A DNA stretch of 14,944 nucleotides from JAMWZF01 sp041628615 (lineage in GTDB: Bacteria > Pseudomonadota > Alphaproteobacteria > Rhodobacterales > Rhodobacteraceae), in NCBI GenBank assembly GCA_041628615.1, contig JBFKOW010000082.1:1-14944 (forward strand), written 5' to 3'. Positions 1 through 7,159 of this stretch are shown here, piece by piece. The position numbers and the translations under genes were made by a program. Every line of letters starts with the position of its first letter. Position 1 is the first letter of the stretch. The notes under the pieces were generated by a model, which made no database searches, had not been told where the DNA came from, and was given only the letters and a program-made list of their open reading frames with translations.

Positions 1-834
1 GACACGCCGATCGCCGAGCCCGGCTTCATGGGGCTAGCCGTCGGCGCCGCGATGACCGGCGCGCGGCCCATCGTCGACGTGATGTTCGGCGATTTCATCT
101 TCCTTGTGATGGACCAGCTCTGCAACCAGGCCGCCAAGATCCACTACATGTCCGGCGGCAAGCTGAAGGTGCCGCTGGTGCTGCGGACCAACATGGGCGC
201 GACCCGCCGCTCCGCCGCGCAGCACAGCCAGTCGCTGCAGGCGCTCGTCGCCCATATCCCTGGGCTGAAGGTCGCGATGCCGTCCTCGGCCTACGAGGCG
301 AAGGGCCTCCTGAAGACCGCGATCCGTGACAACAACCCGGTCGTCATCTTCGAAGACAAGCTGATGTACCAGGACAAGGCCCCGGTGCCGGAAGACGAAT
401 ACCTGATCCCCTTCGGCGAGGCCAACATCAAGCGCGAGGGCAGCGACATCACCCTGATCGCCACCTCGTCGATGGTGCAGGTGGCCGAGAAGGCCGCGAA
501 ACTGCTCGCCGCCGAGGGGATCGAGGCCGAGGTCATCGACCCGCGCACCATCGTGCCGCTGGACGAGGAGACGCTGCTCAGGAGCGTCCGCAAGACCAGC
601 CGCGCCATCGTCATCGACGAGGGCCACCAGAGCTACGGCGTCACTTCCGAGATCGCCAGCCGGCTGAACGAGAAGGCCTTCTACCACCTCGACGCGCCGG
701 TCCTGCGGATGGGCGCGATGGACGTGCCGGTGCCGTTCAGCCCGGCGCTCGAGGACGTGACCGTGCCCACCCCCGAGGGCGTGGCGGCGAACGCGCGCAA
801 GCTTTGCGCCGGGGAGCTGATCCATGCCGCATGA
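1..834 (+). CDS. 2-oxoacid/acetoin dehydrogenase E1 component, beta subunit (5' partial)
   Basis: The reading frame is open from base 1 and ends at the TGA at 832-834, so 277 codons are visible. Family members are about 325-340 residues, so roughly 50-60 N-terminal residues lie outside the window. The visible part starts with DTPIAEPGFMGLAVGAAMTG, the conserved region of the transketolase-like pyrimidine domain. It continues through the PLVLRTNMGA segment and the C-terminal transketolase domain (SDITLIATSSMV, EVIDPRTIVPLD, IVIDEGHQSYG). With E1 alpha, such subunits form the thiamine-diphosphate enzyme that decarboxylates or cleaves a keto substrate and hands the acyl group to lipoyl-E2. The segment around VPEDEYLIPFGEANIKREG resembles acetoin dehydrogenase AcoB more than a housekeeping pyruvate dehydrogenase; that is family recall, not an alignment. 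The 3' end overlaps the next gene by 11 bases, so the two are co-translated. E1 alpha is expected just upstream. Confidence 0.93.
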   Translation, partial: DTPIAEPGFMGLAVGAAMTGARPIVDVMFGDFIFLVMDQLCNQAAKIHYMSGGKLKVPLVLRTNMGATRRSAAQHSQSLQALVAHIPGLKVAMPSSAYEAKGLLKTAIRDNNPVVIFEDKLMYQDKAPVPEDEYLIPFGEANIKREGSDITLIATSSMVQVAEKAAKLLAAEGIEAEVIDPRTIVPLDEETLLRSVRKTSRAIVIDEGHQSYGVTSEIASRLNEKAFYHLDAPVLRMGAMDVPVPFSPALEDVTVPTPEGVAANARKLCAGELIHAA

Positions 835-2140
835 CGTCACCATGCCCCAGCTCGGCATGGCGCAGGACGCGGGCAAGATCGTGTCCTGGCTCAAGGCGCC
901 GGGCGATCCGGTGGCCAAGGGCGACGCCCTGTTCGAGGTGGAGACCGACAAGGCGACGATGGAGGTCGAGGCGCAGGCCGACGGCTTCCTCACCGCCGTG
1001 TCCGCCGCCGAGGGCGACGACGTGCCGGTTGGTGCGGTCATCGCCCGGATCTCGGACACCGCCGACGACCCCGGCCCCGCTCCCGCTTCCGCCGGGTCGG
1101 CGGAACCTGCCGCCGCCGAAGCAGACGCCGACGGCCTGCCCGAGGGCGCCTCGGTGACCATGCCGCAGCTCGGCATGGCGCAGGACACCGGCCTCCTGGT
1201 GGCCTGGCACAAGCAGCCCGGCGACGCCGTCGCCGCGACCGACATCCTGTTCGAGGTGGAAACCGACAAGAGCACGATGGAGGTCGAGGCCGGGCGCGAC
1301 GGCTTCCTCGCCGCCACCCTCGCCGAGGCTGGCGAGGAGGTCCCGGTGGGCGGCCCGATGGCGATCATCTCGGCCGAGAAGCCAGCCCACCCGGTGGCGC
1401 GGTCGGCAAGGGCCGCCGCCAAGGCCCCTGCCCCCGCCTCTGCACCGGCCCCGGCACCGGCGGAACCGAAGACCCCTGCCCCGAAGTCCGGCGACGGCCC
1501 GGCACGGACCCCCGCAGCGCCGCGCGGTCCGGGCGAGCGCATCCTCGCCTCGCCCAAGGCGCGGCGGATGGCGCTCGAACAGGGGCTGGACCTCGGCCGG
1601 CTCGCCGAGGCCGGTCACCCGCAGCCGTTCCACGTCCGGGATCTCGACACCCTGCGGGCGCTGCCCGAAGCCCCCGCGGCGCAGCCCGCCGCCGGGCCCG
1701 CCGCGCGGCGGCTGGTGGCCGAGACCGAGGGCGACGGCTTTGCCGGCTTCGCGGCCTGGGCGGCCGAGGCCCACGGCCTGAACGACGCGGACGCGCTTCT
1801 GGCCGGGCTGGCCGCCGCCTCGCTCGGCGCACCGGCCCCGGTCGCCGTCGAACGGCACGGCACCGCGCGGACCTTCGCCCTGCCCGCCACCCGGGCGCTC
1901 TCGGGCGTGACCGAAACCGACGCGGCGCCGGGTCTCGTGGTCCGCGACCTGCGGCAGTCGCGCCTGCGCGGCGTCGAGATGGGGGCCGAGGCGACCCCGG
2001 TCCTGACCCTGACCGCCACGGCGACGGGGCTGTCGATCACGCTGGAATGCGGCGCCGGACAGCTCGATGCCGCCGCCGCGCTTCACCTCATCACCGAATT
2101 CGCGGGCCGAATGGAGCAGCCGCTCCGCCACCTGCTCTGA
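824..2140 (+). CDS. E2-like dihydrolipoamide acyltransferase: two lipoyl domains, E3-binding domain, degenerate catalytic domain
   Basis: This 438-residue protein has two lipoyl domains, residues about 4-78 and 111-185. Each carries an ETDK(A/S)TMEV loop, with lipoylated lysines expected at K43 and K149. Ala/Pro-rich linkers follow each. A peripheral subunit-binding domain lies at about 240-280 (ASPKARRMALEQGLDL), which in E2 proteins docks E3 or E1. The last 140 residues still resemble the end of an acyltransferase domain, but they are far shorter than the usual 230. The active-site DHRxx(N/D)G motif is replaced by ECGAGQLD, so acyltransferase activity is unlikely. It probably serves as a swinging-arm carrier and E3-binding protein, analogous to eukaryotic E3BP/protein X (inference). 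The start ATG at 824 has GGGGAG at 811-816 and overlaps the E1 beta stop. The missing catalysis could be supplied by the lipoyl-less E2 at 3592-4476. Confidence 0.88.
   Translation: MPHDVTMPQLGMAQDAGKIVSWLKAPGDPVAKGDALFEVETDKATMEVEAQADGFLTAVSAAEGDDVPVGAVIARISDTADDPGPAPASAGSAEPAAAEADADGLPEGASVTMPQLGMAQDTGLLVAWHKQPGDAVAATDILFEVETDKSTMEVEAGRDGFLAATLAEAGEEVPVGGPMAIISAEKPAHPVARSARAAAKAPAPASAPAPAPAEPKTPAPKSGDGPARTPAAPRGPGERILASPKARRMALEQGLDLGRLAEAGHPQPFHVRDLDTLRALPEAPAAQPAAGPAARRLVAETEGDGFAGFAAWAAEAHGLNDADALLAGLAAASLGAPAPVAVERHGTARTFALPATRALSGVTETDAAPGLVVRDLRQSRLRGVEMGAEATPVLTLTATATGLSITLECGAGQLDAAAALHLITEFAGRMEQPLRHLL
839..1186 (+). repeat. Direct repeat from internal lipoyl-domain duplication
   Basis: The 30 bases at 839-868 recur at 1157-1186 with one difference (ccc versus ccg in the third codon), at an offset of 318 bases or 106 codons. 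The segment around the lipoyl-lysine loop (about 931-972 and 1249-1290) is also nearly identical. The unit corresponds to one whole lipoyl domain plus linker. The near-identity at DNA level suggests recent duplication or gene conversion between the two domains. Confidence 0.85.
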
Positions 2141-2157
2141 CCCACCGGGAGACCGTC

Positions 2158-3582
2158 ATGGACTTCACCGATCTCTACATCAACGGCGAGTGGCGCAAGA
2201 CCGCCGAGCGCTTCGACGTCATCAACCCCGCCACCGAGGAGGTGATCGCCTCGGTCGCCTCGGCCGATATCGCCGATGCCGACGCCGCGCTCGACGCCGC
2301 CGAGGCGGCGATGGCCGACTGGGCCGCGCGGACGCCGCGGCAACGCTCCGAGGTGCTGCGCAGGGCGTGGGAGCTGATGACCGCGCGGCTCGACCACTTC
2401 GCCCATCTCATCACGCTGGAGAACGGCAAGGCCGGGGCCGACGCGAAGGGCGAGGCGACCTATGCCGCCGAGTTCTTCCGCTGGTTCGCCGAGGAGGCGG
2501 TGCGCGCCGACGGTCTGATCACCCACGCGCCCGCGTCCGGGGCGCGGATCGTGGTCCAGCACAAGCCCGCCGGGCTCGCCGTGCTGGTGACGCCGTGGAA
2601 CTACCCGGCGGCGATGGGCACCCGCAAGATCGCGCCGGCGCTGGCGGCGGGCTGCGGGGTCATCATCAAGCCGGCCTCGGAAACCCCGCTCACCATGCTG
2701 GCGCTGATGCCGCTGCTGGAGGAGGCGGGCGTGCCGCCGGGGCTGGTCAACGTGCTGCCCTCGAAGCGGACCGGCGCGCTCGTCGATCACATGCTGCACG
2801 ACCCCCGCGTGCGGGTGGTCAGCTTCACCGGCTCCACCGGCGTCGGCCGCAAGCTGATCAAGGGCGCCGCCGACCAGGTGCTGAAGCCGGCGATGGAACT
2901 GGGCGGCAACGCCCCCGTGGTGGTGTTCGAGGACGCCGACATGGACACCGCCATCGAGGGCACCATGCTGGCCAAGATGCGCAACCTCGGCGAGGCCTGC
3001 ACCGCCGCAAACCGGATCTATGTCCACGAGAGCATCGCCGCCGAGTTCACCCGGCGCCTGACCGAGCGCATGGCGGCGCTGAAGGTCGGCGACGGCGCCG
3101 ACCCGAGCGTCGATGTCGGGCCGCTGGTGAACGCCGCGACCCGCGACAAGGTGGCCGAGTTCGTGGCCGACGCGGTGGCCAAGGGGGCGAAGGTCGAATG
3201 CGGCGGCGAGACGCCCGGGGGCAAGGGCTATTTCTACCCGCCCACGGTGCTGTCGAACGTGCCCGAGACCGCCGAATGCGTCCGCGACGAGATCTTCGGC
3301 CCGGTCGCCGCGATCCAGACCTTCTCGGACCAGGAAGAGGTGATCCGCCGCGCCAACGACACCGAGTACGGCCTTGTCGCCTATGTCTTCTCAGGCGACT
3401 TCAAGCGCGCGCTGCAGGTCTGCGAGCGGCTGGAATACGGCATGGTCGGGCTCAATCGCGGGCTGGTCAGCGACCCGGCGGCGCCGTTCGGCGGGGTCAA
3501 GCAGTCCGGCCTCGGCCGCGAGGGCGGCCACGAGGGGATGCTGGAGTTCATGGAAACCCAGTACATCTCGGCAAGCTGGTAG
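2158..3582 (+). CDS. NAD(P)-dependent aldehyde dehydrogenase, succinate-semialdehyde dehydrogenase type
   Basis: A full-length aldehyde dehydrogenase of 474 residues that oxidises an aldehyde to the acid with NAD(P)+. Visible landmarks are the VTPWNYP segment with the catalytic-site Asn at 148, the nucleotide-fold motif SFTGSTGVG, the general base Glu247 in MELGGN, and the nucleophile Cys281 in GEACTAANR. The C-terminal PFGGVKQSGLGREGG completes the family signature. MRNLGEACTAANR is the form typical of GabD-like succinate-semialdehyde dehydrogenases, but substrate cannot be assigned from this alone. ATG 2158 is chosen because GGGAGA lies at 2147-2152 and the protein then begins DFTDLYINGEW, a normal family N-terminus; the frame upstream to 2047 overlaps the previous gene. 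It sits 17 bases after the lipoyl E2 gene and 9 bases before the second E2, so it is part of the same operon. If the complex cleaves acetoin, its substrate could be acetaldehyde (inference). Confidence 0.93.
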   Translation: MDFTDLYINGEWRKTAERFDVINPATEEVIASVASADIADADAALDAAEAAMADWAARTPRQRSEVLRRAWELMTARLDHFAHLITLENGKAGADAKGEATYAAEFFRWFAEEAVRADGLITHAPASGARIVVQHKPAGLAVLVTPWNYPAAMGTRKIAPALAAGCGVIIKPASETPLTMLALMPLLEEAGVPPGLVNVLPSKRTGALVDHMLHDPRVRVVSFTGSTGVGRKLIKGAADQVLKPAMELGGNAPVVVFEDADMDTAIEGTMLAKMRNLGEACTAANRIYVHESIAAEFTRRLTERMAALKVGDGADPSVDVGPLVNAATRDKVAEFVADAVAKGAKVECGGETPGGKGYFYPPTVLSNVPETAECVRDEIFGPVAAIQTFSDQEEVIRRANDTEYGLVAYVFSGDFKRALQVCERLEYGMVGLNRGLVSDPAAPFGGVKQSGLGREGGHEGMLEFMETQYISASW

Positions 3583-3591
3583 GAGGTCGTC

Positions 3592-4476
3592 ATGTCCGAG
3601 ATCAGCGCCAGCCCCTCGACCCGCCGCCTCGCGCTCGAACGGGACGTGGATATCGAGGCCCTCGCCAAACGGCTCGGCCGCCGGACCATCGGGCCCGAGG
3701 ACATCGAGGGCGGGTCCGCCGCCCCCGCACAGACCGCGGCGGGCGACACGAGCTACTGGGAGGTGGACCACGCCGCCTACGGCCCGGTGACCGAGGAGCC
3801 GATGAGCCGCTTCGCCCAGGTCGCGGCCCGCAACCTCGCCGCCGCGCAGACCGTGATTCCGGCGGTGACCCACCACGACCGGGCCGATGCCCGCGCCGTC
3901 GAGGCGCTGCGCGCGGCCTGGAAGCCCGAGGCCCGCGACCGCGGGGTCAAGCTTACCGCGCTGGCCTTCCACGTCGCCGCGCTCGCCCGCTGCCTGCGCG
4001 CCTTCCCGCGCTTCAACGCCTCGCTGTCGGCCGATGGCGGCACCCTGATCGTCAAGGACTATGTCCATGTCGGGATCGCCGTCGACACGCCGCACGGTCT
4101 GATGGTGCCGGTGATCCGGGACGCCGACCGCAAGGGGCTGTGGCGGATCGCGGCAGAGATCGCCGACCTCGCGGCGCGGGCGAAGGCCCGCAAGATCGGT
4201 CCCGACGAGATGGGCGGCGCCTCGATGACGATCACCAATCTCGGCGGCATCGGCGGCAGCGGCTTCACCCCGATCGTGAACCCGCCCGAGGTGGCGATTC
4301 TCGGCATCACCCGGACCGAAACCGCGACGGTCTGGGACGGCGACACGCCCCGCCCGGTGCCGATGATTCCCCTCGACCTGAGCTACGATCACCGGGTCAT
4401 CAACGGGGCCGACGCGGCGCGGTTCCTCGCCCGCTATTGCGATCTCTTCGGCGACCCGCGCTCCATGCTGCTGTGA
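3592..4476 (+). CDS. Lipoyl-less E2 dihydrolipoamide acyltransferase (E3-binding plus catalytic domains)
   Basis: A 294-residue protein beginning directly with a peripheral subunit-binding domain (about residues 5-40: ASPSTRRLALERDVDIEALA, ending IGPEDIEG). This is followed by a complete 2-oxoacid dehydrogenase acyltransferase domain, about residues 60-294. Core-domain hallmarks are KDYVHVGIAVDTPHGLMVPV, MTITNLGGIGG and FTPIVNPPEVAILGI. The active-site motif SYDHRVINGAD has the catalytic His at 267 and Asn at 271. Asn at this site is also found in Azotobacter vinelandii acetyltransferase, so it does not imply loss of activity. There is no lipoyl domain, although E2 proteins normally carry one to three. 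The start is firm: AGGAGG at 3581-3586 overlaps the preceding stop codon. It probably forms the oligomeric core and uses lipoyl groups supplied in trans by the protein at 824-2140. Confidence 0.92.
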   Translation: MSEISASPSTRRLALERDVDIEALAKRLGRRTIGPEDIEGGSAAPAQTAAGDTSYWEVDHAAYGPVTEEPMSRFAQVAARNLAAAQTVIPAVTHHDRADARAVEALRAAWKPEARDRGVKLTALAFHVAALARCLRAFPRFNASLSADGGTLIVKDYVHVGIAVDTPHGLMVPVIRDADRKGLWRIAAEIADLAARAKARKIGPDEMGGASMTITNLGGIGGSGFTPIVNPPEVAILGITRTETATVWDGDTPRPVPMIPLDLSYDHRVINGADAARFLARYCDLFGDPRSMLL

Positions 4477-4863
4477 CCGATCCCGGCGGAGGGAACGCGG
4501 ATCGACCGCGCGTCGCCCTCTGCCGCGCGCAGTCCGGCAGGGAGGGCGGTCCCCCGGCCCCGCCGGGACCGAAAGGGCCCCTGTGCGGTGGCCGCGTCAT
4601 GCGCCGGTCCGGATCGACCTGCTCGCCGGCCAGTGCCGCGCTGCCCGACGTTATGGCAGGGCTGCTCGTTTCGGCGGCATGGCAGGACCGGGACGCGCCG
4701 CAGGACACCGGCCGAAAGCCAGCCGCCGGGCCCCGAATGCCCGCTGCTTTCCCGAGATGCCGTCAGAAACGTCCCGCCCCCGGCAGACCGGGTTGCCGCG
4801 CGTCGCAGGACCATTTCGGCCGACGCGGGTCGCTTCGGTGCTTCGGTGGCTGGTCAGGGGAAA
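4477..4863. other. Gene-free spacer between the dehydrogenase operon and tRNA-Arg
   Basis: No convincing gene is seen in these 387 bases. Open frames on both strands read as low-complexity Arg/Gly/Pro/Ala sequence, lack family-like motifs and run into neighbouring genes. The left part holds a hairpin that may end the E2 operon (4548-4570). Near the tRNA end, about 4831-4846, an 8-base unit gcttcggt occurs twice in tandem. No integrase, insertion-sequence end or attachment-like duplication of the tRNA 3' end was found. Confidence 0.6.
4548..4570 (+). terminator. Possible terminator hairpin after the E2 operon
   Basis: GGTCCC at 4548-4553 pairs perfectly with GGGACC at 4565-4570, with an 11-base GC-rich loop that can partly pair further. 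It lies 72 bases after the last stop codon of the operon. No T-run follows (the next bases are gaaaggg), so it is not a classical rho-independent terminator and may only stabilise the 3' end. Confidence 0.28.
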
Positions 4864-4940
4864 TGGCGCACCCGACAGGATTCGAACCTGTGACCTTCGC
4901 CTTCGGAGGGCGACACTCTATCCAGCTGAGCTACGGGTGC
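4864..4940 (-). tRNA. tRNA-Arg, anticodon CCG
   Basis: The reverse strand folds into a complete cloverleaf. The acceptor GCACCCG pairs with CGGGTGC, followed by discriminator G and an encoded CCA (4864-4866). The D stem is GCTC/GAGT with an AGCTGGATA loop. The anticodon stem TCGCC/GGCGA encloses loop CTCCGAA, giving anticodon CCG (plus-strand cgg at 4904-4906), which reads CGG arginine codons. The T arm ACAGG-TTCGAAT-CCTGT is canonical. The mature body is 74 bases, 77 with CCA. CGG is a common arginine codon in GC-rich genomes, so this is a standard housekeeping gene. Confidence 0.97.
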
Positions 4941-4954
4941 ACTCTGCTTGCGCA

Positions 4955-4988
4955 GTGCTTACTTCATTCTTCCGCGGGATGAAAGCAC
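4955..4988. repeat. Imperfect inverted repeat just upstream of tRNA-Arg
   Basis: GTGCT (4955-4959) pairs with AGCAC (4984-4988), and TTCAT (4963-4967) pairs with ATGAA (4979-4983), leaving a three-base bulge. It lies 14 bases before the tRNA 5' end, where promoter or 5'-leader sequence is expected. No convincing -10/-35 pair was recognised here, so any role is unknown. Confidence 0.35.
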
Positions 4989-5091
4989 AGATCGGCTGTC
5001 CCGCAAGCCGCTGATCCGAAACGGGTATCTCCTGACGCGATCAAACCGGTCAGCACGGAGGCCCCGGCCCGGAGGCCGCCGCCCGGCGATA

Positions 5092-5137
5092 CCGGGCCCG
5101 GAGCCCGGACGCGGGGGCTATACCGCCGCCCGGCGGC
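5092..5137 (-). terminator. GC-rich hairpins downstream of the chemoreceptor gene
   Basis: Two stem-loops lie just past the chemoreceptor stop codon (5154-5156) in its direction of transcription. GCCGC/GCGGC (5125-5129 with 5133-5137, three-base loop) comes first, then CCGGGC/GCCCGG (5092-5097 with 5103-5108, five-base loop). Neither is followed by a T-run. They may act as weak terminators or 3'-end stabilisers for the chemoreceptor message. Confidence 0.28.
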
Positions 5138-5153
5138 AGCCGCAATCGGCAAT

Positions 5154-7070
5154 TCAGGCGTCCGATCCGGTCCTGCCGGCGAGGCGCTGACCGATCGAGG
5201 CTTCGAGATCCGGCTTCGGGCCATCGAGGAGGACCGCGGCGTCCGCCCCGTGCGGTGCCGTCCGCGGTCCGGGCGCGGGGCGGCCCCGCCCAGGCCCGGC
5301 GGCCGCGGACCCGTCCCGTGCGCCCGAGGCGGCAGCCGTCCGGAACCGGCCAAGCTGACTGGCCAGTCCCGCGGAAGCGGTCGAGATGTCGATGCTGTTG
5401 CGATGGATCGCGTCGAACCGGTCGGCGATCGACCGGGTCGAGCCGCCGATGGCGGAAACGTTGGCATTGATCGCGGAGACGGTCTCCGTCTGGGTCTGCA
5501 TCGCCCGGGCGATCGCCTCCACCCCGTCCGAAAGGTCGCCGACCGCGCCGGTGATGCGGGTGAAGGCGGTTCCCGCCTCGTCCACCAGGCGGACCCCGTC
5601 GTCGACATAGGCGTTCGTGCTGCTGATCAGCCGGTCGATCTCCCGCACCGCGTCGGCGGCCCGCACGGCCAGGCTGCGGACTTCGCTGGCGACCACGGCG
5701 AATCCCTTGCCGCTGTCGCCGGCCCGCGCGGCCTCGACCCCGGCATTGAGCGCGAGGAGGTTGGTCTGGAAGGCGATGTCGCTGATCAGGTCGACGATGG
5801 TGGAGATGTCGTTGGACGAGTCGACGATCTTCGTCATCGCCTCCCGCGCGTCCTGCACCATGCTGTCGGAGTCCCGCGCCGTCGCGTTGACCTCGCCCAG
5901 CGTCCGGCTGACCCCGGCCGCGGTGCCGGCGACCTTGCCGAGAGAGCCGGTCAGGTCCTCGATGGCGGTGACGGCGGTCTGGATCGAGGCGGCGTTCGAC
6001 TGGCTCTCGTGGGCGACGTCGTCGGTGGCATCCCGGATCGCCCCGGTCTGGCCTTCCAGCAGCACCGCCGCCCGCGAGACCGCACCGAACAGGTCCGAAA
6101 GCCGGGCCAGCGCCGCGTTGAAGTCGGTCCGCAGCTGCTCGTAGCCGTCGGCGAAGGGTTCGTCGATGGTCACCGTCAGGTCGCCCTCGGCCAGTCCGCG
6201 CAGGCCGATCCCGAGCGTTTCGACCACCTGGGTCTGGTTGCGCATCTGCAGCCGGTGGTCGGCCTGTTCGGCCGCTTCCTGCGCGCGGAACTCGAGCTGC
6301 CGTCGGCGCAGGTCTTCGACGGCGCGGGCGATGCGGCCGATCTCGTCGCGGCGCCGCGCGGCCGGCACGCCGGTCTCGAAGTCGCCCTCGATCATCGCTC
6401 CCACCCGGCTCGCGACCGCGCGGACCGGGCGGGTGATCGACAGCGCGATCCCGCCGGTCAGACAGACCAGCAGGCCGACATAGCCGAGACCCATCCAGAT
6501 CGCCTGTTGCGAGATCTCGGCGCTGGCCGCGTCAAGCTCGCTCGAATAGTCGCCCGTCCCGACCTGCCAGCCCCAGGGCGCGTAGTACCCGACATAGGTC
6601 CGCTTCCGCTCCACCTCGCCGGTGTCCGGGCGGGCCCAGCGATAGGTGGCGATGCCGCCTCCGGCATGCGCCGCCTCGGCCACCGCGTCGGACAGGTTCA
6701 CGCCATCCGCGTCGACCAGGTCCGACACGTCGACGCCAAGCTGATCGGACAGGATGCCGTGGGCGACGCGGATCCGGTCGTCGTTCTGCACGAACAGGTA
6801 TCCGGTCGCGCCGAACCGGATCGCGTTGATCAGGCGGACCGCCCTTTCCCTGGCCTCGTCCTCGGTGATCTCGCCGGCACCGGCCTGGGCGTCGAGACCG
6901 GCGATCAGGCCCAGCGCCATCTCGACCTTCTCTTTCAGCGCGGCTTCACGGGCGTCCAGGCTCCGCGCGAGTTCGTCGCGGGTGAGCTTGGTGCCCACCA
7001 CGACGAGCGCCACGACCGACAGGAAGACGATCAGAAAGAGCCGGAACCCGATGGAATGTAGGACGCGCAT
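5154..7070 (-). CDS. Methyl-accepting chemotaxis protein with periplasmic sCache domain
   Basis: A 638-residue chemoreceptor. TM helix 1 is at residues 9-27. A periplasmic single-Cache (sCache_2-like) domain spans about 30-185, with the typical GATGYLFVQNDD strand and YYAPWGWQVGTGDY end. TM helix 2 is at 191-212. A HAMP linker follows (about 212-265), with a second HAMP-like segment near 287-325 (GLRGLAEGDLTVTIDEP). The cytoplasmic signalling hairpin has its tip at about 424-468 (DIAFQTNLLALNAGVEAARA then GKGFAVVASEVRSLA), which contacts CheA and CheW. sCache domains commonly bind small organic acids; the ligand here is unknown. The last 65 residues are Gly/Ala/Pro-rich and end GRTGSDA, without a CheR-tethering pentapeptide. 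ATG 7070 gives a natural positively charged N-terminus before TM1. No che gene is adjacent. It is on the same strand as the suf block but is preceded by an 89-base spacer with dyads. Confidence 0.94.
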   Translation of the reverse strand: MRVLHSIGFRLFLIVFLSVVALVVVGTKLTRDELARSLDAREAALKEKVEMALGLIAGLDAQAGAGEITEDEARERAVRLINAIRFGATGYLFVQNDDRIRVAHGILSDQLGVDVSDLVDADGVNLSDAVAEAAHAGGGIATYRWARPDTGEVERKRTYVGYYAPWGWQVGTGDYSSELDAASAEISQQAIWMGLGYVGLLVCLTGGIALSITRPVRAVASRVGAMIEGDFETGVPAARRRDEIGRIARAVEDLRRRQLEFRAQEAAEQADHRLQMRNQTQVVETLGIGLRGLAEGDLTVTIDEPFADGYEQLRTDFNAALARLSDLFGAVSRAAVLLEGQTGAIRDATDDVAHESQSNAASIQTAVTAIEDLTGSLGKVAGTAAGVSRTLGEVNATARDSDSMVQDAREAMTKIVDSSNDISTIVDLISDIAFQTNLLALNAGVEAARAGDSGKGFAVVASEVRSLAVRAADAVREIDRLISSTNAYVDDGVRLVDEAGTAFTRITGAVGDLSDGVEAIARAMQTQTETVSAINANVSAIGGSTRSIADRFDAIHRNSIDISTASAGLASQLGRFRTAAASGARDGSAAAGPGRGRPAPGPRTAPHGADAAVLLDGPKPDLEASIGQRLAGRTGSDA

Positions 7071-7080
7071 GTGGGCCTCG

Positions 7081-7131
7081 CGGAACAGCCGTTCCGCACG
7101 TCCTTAGGACGCAAAGCCTAAGCCCGGCTTA
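7081..7131. repeat. Cluster of three inverted repeats in the sufS-chemoreceptor spacer
   Basis: Three perfect dyads lie within 51 bases. CGGAAC-AGCC-GTTCCG is at 7081-7096, CGTCC-TTA-GGACG at 7099-7111, and TAAGC-CCG-GCTTA at 7119-7131. They lie after the sufS stop and 11-61 bases before the chemoreceptor ATG (both genes on the - strand). They could be a transcription end for sufS, operator sites for the chemoreceptor gene, or leader hairpins. No classical T-run follows any of them. Confidence 0.6.
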
Positions 7132-7159
7132 ACCCCAGCCGCCCCCGACGGCGCACCGC

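Noticed and set aside
3592..4476. Asn instead of Asp in the DHRVING active-site motif as a sign of inactivation
   Set aside because: Asn at this position occurs in active acetyltransferases such as that of Azotobacter vinelandii, and the catalytic His and flanking residues are intact.
4434..4814. A 126-residue - strand open frame in the spacer after the E2 gene
   Set aside because: It runs into the end of the E2 gene on the other strand, has no ribosome site or recognisable motif, and its composition is typical of random GC-rich frames.
4864..4940. tRNA-Arg as an integration site for a mobile element
   Set aside because: No integrase gene, no repeated tRNA 3' end and no composition shift was seen on either side.
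2067..4982. A 971-residue open frame on the + strand spanning the aldehyde dehydrogenase, E2 and tRNA region
   Set aside because: Its product is Arg/Gly/Ala low-complexity sequence produced by GC-rich codon shadows. It is out of frame with two clear genes and runs through a tRNA.
5250..7061. A 603-residue open frame on the + strand opposite the chemoreceptor
   Set aside because: It mirrors the chemoreceptor gene in the antisense direction, has no domain-like pattern, and the opposite strand has clear TM, HAMP and signalling motifs.
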